Part shown: positions 13,301 to 27,200 of the stretch, one piece after another
Layout: every line of letters begins with the position of its first letter
Position numbering within the stretch: position 1 is the first letter of the stretch
NCBI RefSeq assembly: GCF_001039355.2
Contig: NW_019773958.1
Coordinates: forward strand, 286,919-350,918
Length of the DNA: 64,000 nucleotides
DNA from: Lingula anatina
Lineage: Eukaryota; Brachiopoda; Lingulata; Lingulida; Lingulidae
Direction of reading: 5' to 3'
The notes under the pieces: generated by a model
What the model saw: the letters and a program-made list of their open reading frames with translations, nothing else
Databases searched by the model: none
Told to the model about the DNA's origin: nothing
Made by a program: the position numbers and the translations under genes

Positions 13301-15120
13301 AGTTAAATTTTTCATTGAAAACCAGAAATTTTATTGAAAATTTTGTTAGTTTTATTGAGGGTCTCTGCTGATTTTTAGAAAGTAAGGGTTACTTTTAGCC
13401 CCATCTAGAAAAATTGAGATACTTTGTGCATCATTGTGCTTAAAATTTTTCATGAAACTATCCGTGACATATGAAGGTAGCACTTGAAGAAACTTGAAGA
13501 TCCCTATTTTAGAGTTGAAAGCTTGGAATAGTTTGTGTAATTAGCAAATGTTATTAATATTCTAATCTGTCTAAAATATTAAGTCAGTTTAAAAATGTGT
13601 TCTTTTTTTTCTAGAAATATCTTGAAGAGAACCCTTTTTATGAAAGGCGTCTTGATTTGGACCGTGCTGCTGGCACATGTAATGTCACAGGCAAGGGCAA
13701 TGATAATGATGCTAACAAAGATAAGGACAGCAATTGGACTGTAGTTGATGATATAAAAAGCCAGAAGCCAACATCAAGTACCCAGGATGAAAATGAGAAA
13801 GAGACCCCTAATTTTAGTTTAAATCAATCTGCCAAAAGGAGCTATCGTAAAAGACCTAGGTCTCCTGAACACTCTTCATCAGTTGACAGAGAATCACCAG
13901 ATAGAGGCCGTTCAAGGTATCGGAAATCAGATTACAATCCAGAGAGAGAAGAGGAAAAAAGGGCAAAATCAAGAGATTCTTATGAAAGGTCTGTGCATCA
14001 AGACAGAAGAAAGGACTCTTACTCATCGAGGGGTTATAAAAAAGGTGACAACAGAGGCGACCCTAGCAGGTCAAGAAGCTCAAGAGATGATTACTATGAA
14101 AGAATATTGTCTGCTTCACGCAGAGATGAAAAAGACCATCCAAAAAGTTCTAATCACAATGATGATTCAAATGAAAAACCAGCTGCTAGTGGTGGTAGTT
14201 CCCAGGCAAACGATGGACAGTCAAAAAGCAAAATAGAAATAAAATTCAAAGGAAAGTTGCCTGTAAAAGAAAATGTCTTAACACAGGTGAAGAAAATGCC
14301 AGTTGTCACTGCCCCAAAAAAGCCAGTCCTAATCGGAGCAAGACCCTCAGCTCTTCAGAAACAAAAGAAAGATGGCCATGAAGATGACAGCTCAAAAGAG
14401 ACACAGTCACTGGACATGTTCTTGTCCATCGAGGGCAGTGGTTCAGAAGTTAAAAAAGCAGTCCCCATCAAGAAGGAAAAAGAACTCGAGACGGCGATTG
14501 CCCAAGCATGGGGTAGCAAGAGCAAGATAACAACAGAGGACCAAAAGGAGCGGGAGGAGGACTTTAAGATGCTGGGTATTGAGGCAGACACCATGACTCC
14601 AGCTGCCGTTCCTGTCCCACCACCCATGCTGCCCTCTAGGGGAAATAAACCACTTACTTCCATGGCATCGTCTAGTGTGGAAGACGTATACAGTGTGTTC
14701 TTCGGTGAAGGAAAACAAGACAGCGGCCAATCTAAACCTGACTCTGGGAAGGATACTGGTGATGGTAAGGAATTTAGTGCTAAAATGTGTTTGCAAGTTA
14801 AAAAGAACTGCTTGTCTTTTTGTGTGCTTTAAAGAGAAAATCTGCTTCGTTGTGTTTGAGAAAGTCCCCAACCCTCCATCACTGGACCTGCATATGATAC
14901 ATGAGATGTCAGATTTCTATGGATATTTGGTTTGTGTTGTATGTATATATTTATTCCTTATTTGTCATAAATACAAAACCTGATCCAAATAAGAATGCGT
15001 TTGAATTAATTTGTTTTGTTTTTTTTTAAACTCCTTTCAGATAATGCTAGCGTGGGGAGCGACCTTAGCCTGGAAATGGGCAGTGACTTTGAGGTTCTAG
15101 ATGAAATAGATGCAGAATAA
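7392..15120 (+). CDS. ZNF318: ZNF318-like nuclear protein with two matrin-type zinc fingers
   Basis: Seven coding exons (7392-7835, 8960-11851, 12196-12345, 12592-12688, 12936-13057, 13615-14764, 15041-15120) join in frame to 4935 nt, or 1644 residues. The start at 7392 has A at -3 and G at +4 and opens directly into an RGRGRGRG stretch; an in-frame ATG at 7317 would add 25 unlike residues. Order: RGG box (1-33); RS/RE-rich region with a R-I-T-V-T-N-E motif (82-88) and a second R-I-T-V-G-N-E (162-168); D-E-E-K-F-L-Y-G-D-D near nt 9840; a proline-rich stretch; a coiled coil ending in G-H-K-D-P-I-L-V-E near nt 11640. Zinc finger 1 is C1138, C1141, H1154, H1160 and zinc finger 2 is C1207, C1210, H1224, H1230, both matrin/U1-like. 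The order and spacing of R-I-T-V-G-N, E-K-F-L-Y-G-D, G-H-K-D-P, Y-E-Y-F-D-P-G-N-H-W-C and Y-K-K-Y-L-E-E-N-P match vertebrate ZNF318, a nuclear regulator of transcription and splicing. The vertebrate protein is longer after the fingers. The first donor (GTTTGT) is weak, but the phase fits. Confidence 0.88.
12109..12165. repeat. (ATT)n microsatellite
   Basis: An imperfect ATT/TTA trinucleotide run lies just upstream of the third coding exon of the ZNF318-like gene, about 30 bases before its acceptor region. There is no coding potential. Confidence 0.85.
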
Positions 15121-17523
15121 TTCATGATGTCATCAAGAACTTTTAAAGGACACAAGATTGCACCTAAGCCTGCAAAATTTACATATGCCTGTCTTTAAAT
15201 AATGGAGCAACATTGTGTTATTCATGAGTCTCCATTGTTCTTCAAACTAGTATCTGAACATTTTAAAATTGATTTTGTAGAGTTATTGACTATGATTGAT
15301 TAAAATTGACAGATTAAATAACAAGAATTTTCCAGACAAATGTTAAAATAATATTACATTTTATCTATTTGGATTTTTACCTTTTCATTGTTGTATCATG
15401 TATGTGTGTGTCATGCATCTAATAGCAGTCCAGTCATATATCAAATAAATTGCATTTCAATTTTATAAGCACTTGAAGAATATTTTAATAAAAAGAAAAG
15501 AAATTTAATGAAAACAAGAAGGACATGCACCATGAAGAACAGGTCTGTTACTTCAATTCCATCCATTGTTGTGAGACCTCATTTAAGCAAAAATGATGGA
15601 AGTGATTTTCTGCCTTAATTGCCTTGCTGGACAAATTTGTCAAAACATGAACTTCAGCGTTTGCAGAAATAATGAAGATGGTGAAAATATTTTACGACTC
15701 TAGGATTACCAAAGAACATGAAGCAGACATTGCATCTTTTTTGCAGTAATGCAGAGTTGCCAATGTGACATTATGCAAAATGCGAAGATATATGTTCTCA
15801 TTTCTGTCTTATTAACAGTAAGATAACACCTGAAAAAATTGGGAGTCTGGAGTAATATGAAGGATAAAGCAACTCTGGTTAGAATCAAGATGAGAACATC
15901 CTTATTGGAAAAATTGCAATCACCAAGCTATGAAATTTGTATTCATTATGTAAGCAATTTTTGTGACAGTTTTACCTAAAATTGCCAAATGAGAACATGG
16001 GTGTTTTAGTTATAGTTATTGTAAAGCAGTTTTATAAATCAAATTGGGGATATTTAAAAGGCTAAAAATAGCTTCCAGTATGTTGGTGTAAGTCCGAAGT
16101 CTCTTGAACTGTCTATTTAAAAACAATGACCACTTGTGAATATTTGAAAGCAATATAATGTTAAATTTTGGATATTCATTAGCAGCCACAATTGGCTCAA
16201 ATGTGAAACCTATAATAATCAGTTATGTATGTTTCATGGATATAGATAGTAAATTAGTTAAGCATGGGCAATATTGTACAAAAGTATTCTATGAAGTGAA
16301 TTTATTGGTTTAATCAAGTGAAATAAATTGAGGGCAGTTCAATAAACAAGTCTGTTGTAATTTACTCAATTTTGGTGTGATTAATTAAATTAATTTAAAG
16401 GGCCAATAAAAAATCAGTAATTGTCTATGTAGTCCACCTAGTTTTTTCCCTGTCCAAAGTGTAAAGAATAATAAATGGTATTGCATTTTATCTGGCATTG
16501 GGCCCAAGGAGCAGAATTGACCCTTCATGCATTCTCTGCTTTCAGGGATATTGGTTCATCATCAATCCCCATTAAATGCAAGTCCGACTTGGCATTTCAA
16601 TCTCCGTTACCACTATACCACTGATTAGCCAGCAGTCTTAAAGTACATGGCTCTCAGTCATTCAGTTAAATTATTTTATTTTGAATATGACTTCGGTTAT
16701 TATTGGTCTGTTAGTTACAAGAGAAATACAATATTTACCAAAGGACCTTTATTCACTTTTAGTAAAAATAGATATGTTGATGTTACAAGTTATTGCATTC
16801 ACATTGACCTCTGGTACTAAAAGAATGAACTATACTGACATTGCTCCATATTATAAACAATACAAAAATGGTTATCATTCTGTACATTTCTATATGCTCT
16901 AACATATACCTTTCACCAAGTTTTTGAGTATTGAACTATCCTACTATCAATAGACTAATGTAGAGGCCAATCAATGTAGACTCCTTGTTCATCATGTGTA
17001 AATGTTTACATTCACATAAAATCTTTGTCAGTCTCAGTTGTTTTCAAAGACCTTATTAAAATCAATCCTCATTGATAAGTTCTTTTTGTTTTCTTTTTTC
17101 TTGACACTATACAAAACTTTTTTCCCATGCACAATACTAAGATGCAATAGATCGACTTCATGCAGAATATATGGCCAATGTAAAACATTCTTGCCTGAGA
17201 TCTCGTTGATTTTCAAACTGGAGAATAAAGCTCCAGTTTACATTTGATTTAATAACTTGTCCAACCTTTTAAATACCTGGGTTTGCCATCTTTGAAGTAA
17301 GATTACAACTAAGTCATTCCACAAAAAAAAAAGTCATGTCAGTGCTGCCCACATTTTGGGAAATTTTGACTTGTCCCATTATTTTCGTTGTTGTGACTGT
17401 ACCCTTCAATATAGAAAGATAAAAACAGGAATTAATAAGTGATATTGAACAGTTATACAAATATTACATAAGAAGTGCACCACTGAAGTGAGGCAAATGT
17501 TCACTTTTTGTGGAATGACCAGT
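15121..17523. other. ZNF318 3' UTR and intergenic region
   Basis: The sequence after the stop codon holds no further exon. AATAAA signals on the plus strand occur at about 15444, 16322-16327 and 16341-16346. The last pair, followed by a T/G-rich stretch (TCTGTTGTAATTT), is the best candidate for the main polyadenylation site and would give a 3' UTR of about 1.2 kb. The open stretches between 15706 and 17247 show no domain or splice logic. The first copy of the MEMO1 duplication starts near 17524. Confidence 0.5.
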
Positions 17524-17937
17524 CTTCCTTCCTCTTGATACTTGCTGCTGTTATCTGCACACATGTAGCATACAATTCCACTACACCTTTCTTTTTGTGC
17601 CCTGTGCATTTTTCTCTGCACTTTAATTTTCTGAAATTTTCTTCTATGAATAAATCTTCAGATGAGGACACCATATTCGACACAAAGTCCTATAAATCAT
17701 TGCATTTAGTCAAGCCCCACTGCTTTCCTACAACCTTGTAAATTCAGACTTGGATGTTGAAATCCATCAGAACTCCATGATGACATCAGGATATTTATAT
17801 GTTCTGAACTGTAATTCAAGTTAATTTCATTGACCCTTTATCCACTGTTACCCATTTTTTTCCCTTCTGAAACCAGCCTGTGTTGAAATCCAAGAGTTTG
17901 GGGTTGTGAAAAGAGATGAAATCAAATAAACTGAGGA

Positions 17938-20900
17938 CTATCGTAACACGAGTGAGGCAGATGCATAACTAACTGATGAATCGGAGGTTGAGTGGCACTG
18001 GTTTGACTGGGCATATTGTACAAACTTCATAGACATTGTGCGCCCATTGGAGTGCTTCTTTAAGGCATCTACAGCCTGAAACAGACATTTTTCAGTATAA
18101 TTATTATAATTACAGCAACTGTTTTAATGATACTTTGTCTGAAAAAGAAAATCATTTATTATATTGTATTTATCATTACAAATGTATATTATGCTATTAA
18201 AGGTATACATATTCAAGTGCTTGAGTAATGAGCCTGATATGGGATCAATTTAACAAAATGTATCTAACAAAATATATCAAAAGAAAATCATCTTTTTGAA
18301 AAGAGAACTGGATTTTTCATTTTTTACAGAAATCAAAATAAAATGCATCTACATTTCTTCTTGAATAATTCTTATGTTATATATAGCAACAACTGTAAAA
18401 ATGATTCATTCTGATTTTTATGAATAAATTTTCTTACATTTAATAACACCCCAATGGGATGTCTTCCACAGATTGTGTTGCCAAACTTCCTGAGATACTC
18501 TGCGAAGGCCATAGGATTCAAACTTTCAATCAGGTCCATCCCCTACAAAGAAGTGACAAAGTGATTTCTCAAGTTTTCTACTGCTGAATAACATTATGCT
18601 GGTTTTGAGGGTGAGGCACAATAACATTCTGCTAAAGATGTAAAAATGGAAATGTGAAAAAGATGGTGTTACAAATTATTCATCAGCTTGCAACATACAA
18701 TTTGTTAGATAATATCTGATTAAATAATCTAGTATGCATGTGCACTTGTGCATGAAGAGTTGAACTTGAAGAAATGTCTTCATTATAAGCAATTTTGTTA
18801 AAGTAATTCAATTAGATGGATGCACTGTCATCTCGACATGTATATTGTTTTATGTTAGCAGCTGAAATAAAAATATTGAATTTCAGGCATGAGATTTTTT
18901 CAAATCATTGACATTTCATTTTTTTCTCAGTAAATTTCTTGCATAGAACAGTAAAGCTGTGTGCCATGTATTAGACATTCAGCACAAAAAGTCACTCTGG
19001 CTGGTTTAGAGTTTTGCTCTTACATGCCCAGCTACTTTTCACATAAAGTGATAGACTTTTCTGTATCACACCAGTCTGACTTGTCCTAACGTCATTACGC
19101 CAGCAGTGTTTTAACTCCTTTTCACAAGCCCTAATGTTACAATCAAAATCAATCTGGTTAACTGGCTATCTTGAGCGTCAATCCCTCAAACTACTGCAAT
19201 GCAGAAAACTGTACCACTTGATGTGAAATGGTCATTACTTCACTTGTGGTTCATACTCACCTTCCTGTCTAAAGTCTCTATAGATTGCCATATATCACCA
19301 CACGATTTGTCATAGTGAGTATAATGGAAGCGCTTGCCTGGGACAATGTATGAAATAAAATAAACGTGAGTCGAATTTTGAAAAATATATTATTTGAATT
19401 AGGTTTCACCTGTCTGAGCACTAGCATGATCTTGTGTTTGAATCCGTTCACAGTGACATATGTTTGGGATACGTGTCCCTGAGAGTAGTTAAATTTCAAA
19501 ATCAATTACTGACCAACTATTCGAAAAAAATTGGCAAATGTTGGGCAAATATAAATATCCTTTACTTTCTTTCACAAGACTTTTTTTTTTTGGAGAAAAA
19601 TTACGATAATAAATGGCTTTTTAGAAGCCTCTAAACCATCTTTTAATGACAAAAAATAATGTGAAGCCCACCACTGGTGAGATAATACATGAATAAATTT
19701 CTCTAACTTTTGCTGTCAGTACACACAAATTGGAAAATTTGAAATCTATACATTAATTTGTCTGTAGCACTGATGAGCAGTTATTAATCAATGATGCCAA
19801 GTAGACTGAAATTTATTAATAAAAGAGATGAAACTGTGGCTGCCTAGCTTGTATTCAGAGGTGAAAACCTTCATGTGGCCAGCACTTCAACTATATAAAT
19901 TTCACAGAGTAATCTCTTAGCAGACTGAAGTCGTAAAGAATTCATTGATCAATTACATGATCTGGGTGGATTATCTTCAAAGATTGCAAATCCTTCAAAA
20001 CCTCCAACGCTGCCTTACAGAATGAAGTCACTTGAGTGGTTTTCAGAAACTTTTTAGGTCTTGCACTCACTGAAAGCAATCTAGCAACCAGGGTGCATTT
20101 CAATAAAAGTGCACGTCAAAATAGTAGAATTGTACTTACTATAATATAATTTAGTGAAACATATGAACTCACCCCAGTGACAGAAGTCTGAAGAAATAAC
20201 AAAGAGATTCTCTGGATCTGCTAGAAACCGGCTGAATATCTGTCCATAGTGTCTTTCCTTGTCTGTGGATAAAGAACCCACTAGGACAGGAACAATGGTA
20301 AACTGACCCTGGCGGCTGAAAATAATTCCCAAAAATTTTCAAGCTTATTTCAAGTTTTTCTTGAATTTATACAAACTTGGTACTTTTAAACAATTGAAAA
20401 GTCCTATGTAGAAGTCTTGTATGCAACTTGAAATCCATTCTATATCTTTATGTTCATTTTTAAGTTATGAGTAGAGTAACCAGGCACTTAACAACATAGC
20501 ATTCTTAATCAATTGACAATAACTCCAAAGAGATCTAATTATGACAATGCATCATAGTCAAGATTCCATCGGCAGGACTTGGACAAAGAACTATTGGCAA
20601 AGGAATTACAACATGGCTTATTGGGATGGATGTTACTGCAATCGATATATATCACTGACACTGCTTCAAATGGACAAGACCAATTGCAAGGCAATTTCTA
20701 CGATAAGAGCATCACAATAAATACTTTTTTTTGCCTGATTAATCTATCTGAGTGATTACTTTCAAAGCAGTATGACTTTAGAAAAGGATGTTGTTTCAGT
20801 ACAAAAACACTGGCAGTGTTGATAACTAAATAAAAAAAAAACATACACAAGGCTCATTTATTTCATGTTTGTGTAGTTCCAGATACTATCGATTTAAAAA

Positions 20901-23900
20901 ACCAGCACTGCATCAGGCCAAGGACGTTCTCGGTCCTTTACCCTACATTTCAGTGCACTTTGTTCTTTTTCTTTAAACACTTGGTACAAAACTTAAGATC
21001 ATTTTCTTGATAATCTAAAGCTTGGGGCATAATATTTGAACTTTAAAAATGTTAGAATTCTAGTGTTAGTACTCAGGTAAAATAGCAAAATATGTCACTG
21101 GATGAAATTTAAAAGGAAGATCCAGACAAATCATTCCAGCTTTACCTTTCCATAACTTTTGCTATATATGGTAAATGCATTTCTATACTGTGTTCCCCTT
21201 CATCTGTTCCAATGGTCATGGGTTCAAATGAACCTGTACTGTACAGTTCTTCATAAACTAAAGAGAAATAAAACAGCTTTGTTGGAAATGGTGAGCAATA
21301 TCTGAGGAACTGGCAAAGAAAGCACTGCATTTTATGTTGTTACAAAATCTGGAACATTTTTCAATGAATATCATTTCTGATTACAATGGTAGTTATTTTT
21401 TCATTTACAAATATTAACATAATAAATCATCTTAAATTTGCTTAAACAAATATTAACCAACCACAAGCCCATAAAATGTTTCCTAATCATTTAACTGAAA
21501 GAAAATACTTTTAGAAATAAAAAAGCCACTGACAAAATACTTTATCATGTAACAAGAGCTACAGGAGGGAATGGCGCCCCAAAATCAATGCACTTTTGTA
21601 AACTTTCCCAAAGCCCAATAGAACAAGGAGCAATCCATAAGTCACTGACTAAACGTCCCTAGGTAATGAGTTAGAAATAAATAACGGCAATACTTTATGG
21701 AGATTGGGCTACATATGGATTTTTTCAAACCCAAAATAATGGCCAAAATAACAGAAGAAAACAAGGCAGCAAAGCTGTCAAATGTACAGACAAAAAGCAA
21801 AAAATAATAATGCACAAAATAGGATACTGTAGAATCTGATGATAAATACATTATGCTTAACTGCCAAGTCAACATTAAATTTTAATTATGCACAACAGGT
21901 AATACTGACGAAAGTAAAAGCATAAGGCTTCAGGCCCATGAGAGTTCAAGTTCACACTTAGAAAACGCCAGAATGAGAAAAATGAAAATTTCTCAAAAAA
22001 ATTGCGTTAATTCAAAAAAAAAAAAAAAAAAATTATAATCCAATAGAGCTGGTTTTCTTATTTGAGCTGTATGTCAATCCCAAGAATCATTCTTGTAAAT
22101 AAAAAGAAATAATAAGTAACAGTTTTCTTTTTATCATAATGTTTGGTTTTTTGTCAATTTTAATGCAATATTACATAATGATTAACTGTATAATTACCAC
22201 CAATTTTTAATTATCTTCTATTAATAACATGGACATTACAAAATTTGATTACACTGAAACTGCCCGTGGGAGTTCCAAGTCCCACACAGAAAGTGCCAAT
22301 ATGTAAAAGATAAAAATTTCACAAAAATGTACAACAGAAAAAGAAGCCAATTAGATTGCAAAAGTAGGCTTTTCTTCATTTCTGATGCAATTTTACATGA
22401 TGCTTAACAGCATAATGACCATCAATTTTTAATAATAAAATAAAAGTATCATGGATATTCAGAAAATGTGACCAGCAAAGCCCGTGGGAGTTCAAAGCCA
22501 CACCTTGAAAATGTCATGTGTGAAAAATAAAATTTTTCACAAGAAATGAATAACTTCCAGAAAAATATACCAATAAGACAGGTTTTCCAACTGAAGCTGT
22601 ATTTAAGTCCTATGTTTCTTTCCTGTAAGTGTGGGAAGAGTAAGTGACATGGTTTTGCATTAATGGTCACTTTGTAGGCAATGCCAAAAATAGGGTTTTC
22701 TTCAATTTTGATGCAATATTACATACTGCTTAACAGCATAATGACCATAAATTTTTTACAATAAAAAAAAAGTATCATGGATATTCAGAAAATGTGACCA
22801 GCAAAGCCCGTGGGAGTTCAAAGCCACACCTTGAAAATGTCATGTGTGAAAAATAAATTTCTTCACAAGAAATGAATAACTTCCAGAAAAATATACCAAT
22901 AAGACAGGTTTTCCAACTGAAGCTGTATTTAAGTCCTATGTTTCTTTCCTGTAAGTGTGGGAAGAGTAAGTGACATGGTTTTGCATTAATGGTCACTTTG
23001 TAGGCAATGCCAAAAATAGGGTTTTCTTCAATTTTGATGCAATATAACATACTGCTTAACAGCATAATGACCATAAATTTTTTACAATAAAAAAAAGTAT
23101 CATGGATATTCAGCAAAAGTCTTCAAGGCCATGGATGTTCGGAGTCAAACTTTGAAAATGCCAGAATGTACACAAGAGATAACTGTACTGAAATGAGTTC
23201 ATTTCCATTTTCAACACCTTTTTACATAAAACAAAAAAATCATTTTACTGTCATTTTCATACAACAAAATTGTTGACATAGGAAAAATATCAACAGAACA
23301 ACTTCATTTGTCATATTTGCTCCATTCTGAGATTCTTAACATAGTGAATGAATGAACCTGACAAATTGCAATGACATGAGTTTATTTCCATTTTTAACAC
23401 TTAATTAAACAATACACAATATCAGGTTTACCATCATTTAACCTAGCTTGGGGGACATTTCTGGAAAACGTGTTCACATTGGAAATTAAATATTATTTTA
23501 TCATTGACTTTCTACTCCAAGGTGTAATATTGGACTGAGTGAATTAGGAGTGTGTAGTTTGTCTTGGGGGCTTATTGAGCAATAACACACATTCTAACAA
23601 GCTAGAGAAGGGTCTCCTGCAATGCAACACTTGTATGCATTGGCCAGTGGCCCTTGAAATAGATGTTAGGCACACTTAACAGACAATTTAAAATTACTTC
23701 AAAGGTAACCACTTCTGCAAAATCTTTGTGTATGTAAAGTGTATATAATTAAAAATAATTATTAAAAAATTAATAAATTAATATAATCAATAAAAACCTG
23801 CAAAACAAAGTAGCACTCATCAGTACCAACCAAGATCAGAACTGTATTTGAATCACAATAAAACTGACAAATAACATTTTCTTCCCAGATCCATGTCTAA

Positions 23901-24116
23901 ATGAGATGCCTGAACCTGCTCGCCTGGTTAGTGAAATAATTATATTACAGTCTATGTTATTCCATGCCTCAGTATACATTTCTCTTCCCAGTGGGACACT
24001 TACTTTTTTGGTCTAATAGTAAATCATACAAAGGAGTTTCATATTTTTCTGTAGTTGATAAAGCGCACCCTGATAACCTGACATGATGAGATGGACCTAG
24101 GATGAACACCCGTTTT
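17938..24116 (-). CDS. MEMO1: Second set of MEMO1 exons 4-9 (duplicate copy)
   Basis: Exons 24004-24116, 21146-21257, 20173-20315, 19261-19337, 18438-18542 and 17938-18075 repeat exons 4-9 of MEMO1 with the same lengths (113, 112, 143, 77, 105, 138 nt), splice sites and stop. They lie downstream of a complete gene that already ends at 24710, so as drawn they have no start codon. Differences from the other set that I compared are synonymous: GTT/GTA for Val in the I-S-S-D-F-C exon, CTC/CTT for Leu and CGA/AGA for Arg at the C-terminus. Such silent differences fit a second working allele better than a decaying paralogue. A gene model that chains both sets would be wrong. Confidence 0.85.
21762..21975. 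repeat. Dispersed repeat fragment in MEMO1 intron
   Basis: This segment, read on the minus strand, matches the right-hand part of the 603-bp insertion in the PC intron (about 56165-56383). Shared blocks include CAAGGCAGCAAAGCTGTC, AATGTACAGACAAAAAGC and GGTAATAC, then the block around GGCTTCAGGCCCATG. The same fragment is at about 28514-28727 in the other copy, so its insertion here predates the split of the two haplotypes. It is the left end of a longer run of related units that continues to 23.1 kb. Confidence 0.7.
22450..23100. repeat. 326-bp tandem repeat, two units
   Basis: Two head-to-tail units start with ATGGATATTCAG at about 22450 and 22776, and a third, diverged start follows at 23101. 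The units are nearly identical to each other. The matching place in the other MEMO1 copy (about 29222-29548) has only one such unit, so the count differs between haplotypes. The motif GCCCGTGGGAGTTCAAAG inside each unit resembles GCCCATGAGAGTTCAAGT in the dispersed repeat at 21.8-22.0 kb, so the array seems to have grown from that element. It lies in a MEMO1 intron. Confidence 0.85.
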
Positions 24117-24294
24117 CTGAAAAAAAAAAAATAATTAATTAATTAATCATCAAACTAAAACACTGAAACTGCATTAACTGCAAGACATGTTTCAGAAATG
24201 AGTGAATGATATAAAATGGCAAAGATTGAGCCTCACAACTTTGACACATTTCGCGAAAAGTTTTCAAATTTCTTAGAACTCTACTATGGAACGC

Positions 24295-24295
24295 N
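24295..24295. other. Single-N contig join (MEMO1 region)
   Basis: A lone N lies exactly where the second copy of the 6.4-6.8-kb block begins. The ten or so bases just before it match neither copy, as expected at an untrimmed contig end. Confidence 0.9.
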
Positions 24296-27200
24296 CTTCC
24301 TTCCTCTTGATACTTGCTGCTGTTATCTGCACACATGTAGCATACAATTCCACTACACCTTTCTTTTTGTGCCCTGTGCATTTTTCTCTGCACTTTAATT
24401 TTCTGAAATTTTCTTCTATGAATAAATCTTCAGATGAGGACACCATATTCGACACAAAGTCCTATAAATCATTGCATTTAGTCAAGCCCCACTGCTTTCC
24501 TACAACCTTGTAAATTCAGACTTGGATGTTGAAATCCATCAGAACTCCATGATGACATCAGGATATTTATATGTTCTGAACTGTAATTCAAGTTAATTTC
24601 ATTGACCCTTTATCCACTGTTACCCATTTTTTTCCCTTCTGAAACCAGCCTGTGTTGAAATCCAAGAGTTTGGGGTTGTGAAAAGAGATGAAATCAAATA
24701 AACTGAGGACTATCTTAACACAAGTGAGGCAGATGCATAACTAACTGATGAATCGGAGGTTGAGTGGCACTGGTTTGACTGGGCATATTGTACAAACTTC
24801 ATAGACATTGTGCGCCCATTGGAGTGCTTCTTTAAGGCATCTACAGCCTGAAACAGACATTTTTCAGTATAATTATTATAATTACAGCAACTGTTTTAAT
24901 GATACATTGTCTGAAAAAGAAAATCATTTAATATATTGTATTTATCATTACAAATGTATATTATGCTATTAAAGGTATACATATTCAAGTGCTTGAGTAA
25001 TGAGCCTGATATGGGATCAATTTAACAAAATATATCTAACAAAATATATCAAAAGAAAATTATCTTTTTGAAAAGAGAACTGGATTTTTCATTTTTTACA
25101 GAAATCAAAATAAAATGCATCTACATTTTTTCTTGAATAATTCTTATGTTATGTATAGCAACAACTGTAAAAATGATTCGGACTGATTTTTATGAATACA
25201 TTTTCTTACATTTAATAACACCCCAATGGGATGTCTTCCACAGATTGTGTTGCCAAACTTCCTGAGATACTCTGCGAAGGCCATAGGATTCAAACTTTCA
25301 ATCAGGTCCATCCCCTACAAAGAAGTGAAAAAGTGACTTCTCAAGTTTTCTACCGCTGAATTACATTATACTGGTTTTGAGGGTGAGGCACAATGACATT
25401 CTGCTAAAGATGTAAAAATGGAAATGTGAAAAAGATGGTGTTACAAATTATTCATCAGCTTGCAACATACAATTTGTTAGATAATATCTGATTCAATAAT
25501 CTAGTATGCATGTGCACTTGTGCATGCAGAGTTGAACTTGAAGAAATGTCTTCATTATAAGCAATTTTGTTAAAGTAATTCAATCAGATGGATGCACTGT
25601 CATCTCGACATGTATATTGTTTTATGTTAGCAGCTGAAATAAAAATATTGAATTTCAGGCATGAGATTTTTTCAAATCATTGACATTTCATTTTTTTCTC
25701 AGTGAATTTCTTGCACAGAACAGTAAAGCTGTGTGCCATATTAGACGTTCAGCACAAAAAGTCACTCTGGCTGGTTTAGAGTTTCGCTCTTACATGCCTG
25801 CTCCTTTTCACATAAAGTGACACAGTTTTCTGTATCACACCAGTTTGACTGGTCCTAACGTAATTACACCAGCAGCGTTTTAACTCCTTTTCACAAGCCC
25901 TAATGTTACAATCAAAATCAATCTGGTTAACTGGCTATTTTGAGTGTCAATCCCTCAAACTACTGCAATGCAGAAAACTGTACCACTTGATGTGAAATGG
26001 TCGTTACTTCACTTGTGGTTCATACTCACCTTCCTGTCTAAAGTCTCTATAGATTGCCATATATCACCACACGATTTGTCATAGTGAGTATAATGGAAGC
26101 GCTTGCCTGGGACAATGTATGAAATAAAATAATATGAGTCAAATTTTGAAAAATCTATTATTTGAATTAGGTTTCACCTGTCTGAGCACTAGCATGATCT
26201 TGTGTTTGAATCCGTTCACAGTGACGTATGTTTGGGATACGTGTCCCTGAGAGAAGTTAAATTTCAAAATCAATTACTGACCAACTATTCGAAAAAAAAT
26301 TGGCAAATGTTGGGCAAATATAAATATCCTTTACTTTCTTTCACAGGACTTTTTTTTTTGGAGAAAAATTACGATAATAAATGGGTTTTTAGAAGCCTCT
26401 AAACCATCTTTTAATGACAAAAAATAATGTGAAGCCCACCACTGGTGAGATAATACATGAAATAAATTTCTCTAACTTTTGCTGTCAGTACACACAAATT
26501 GGAAAATTTGAAATCTATACATTAATTTGTTTGTAGCACTGATGAGCAGTAATTAATCAATGATGCCAAGTAGACTGAAATTTATTAATAAAAGAGATGA
26601 AACTGTGGCTGCCTAGCTTGTATTCGGAGGTGAAAACCTTCATGTGGCCAGCACTTCAACTATATAAATTTCCCAGAGTAATCTCTTAGCAGACTGAAGT
26701 CGTAAAGAATTCATTGATCAATTACATGATCTGGGTGGATTATCTTCAAAGATTGCAAATCCTTCAAAACTTCCAACACTGCCTTACAGAATGAAGTCAC
26801 TTGAGTGGTTTTCAGAAACTTTTTAGGTCTTGCACTCACTGAAAGCAATCTAGCAACCAGGGTGCATTTCAATAAAAGTGCACGTCAAAATAGTAGAATT
26901 GTACTTACTATAATATAATTTAGTGAAACATATGAACTCACCCCAGTGACAGAAGTCTGAAGAAATTACAAAGAGATTCTCTGGATCTGCTAGAAACCGG
27001 CTGAATATCTGTCCATAGTGTCTTTCCTTGTCTGTGGATAAAGAACCCACTAGGACAGGAACAATGGTAAACTGACCCTGGCGGCTGAAAATAATTCCCA
27101 AAAATTTTCAAGCTAATTTTAAGTTTTTCTTGAATTTATACAAACTTGGTACTTTTAAACAATTGAAAAGTCTTATGTAGAAGTCTTGTATGCAACTTGT

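Larger units (their letters stand above)
17524..24288. repeat. First copy of MEMO1-region direct duplication
   Basis: This 6.8-kb block is near-identical to 24296-30731, aside from scattered SNPs, small indels and one extra 326-bp satellite unit. The last few bases before the N (after 'agaactctac') no longer match the other copy. It carries MEMO1 exons 4-9 in the same order and phase. The second copy begins one base after the lone N at 24295, which argues for two alleles or overlapping contigs placed end to end. Confidence 0.9.

Noticed and set aside
22449-23116. Repeated similar open frames as a small gene family
   Set aside because: They are the minus strand of the 326-bp satellite. There is no start context, conserved domain or splice logic, and unit number varies between haplotypes.
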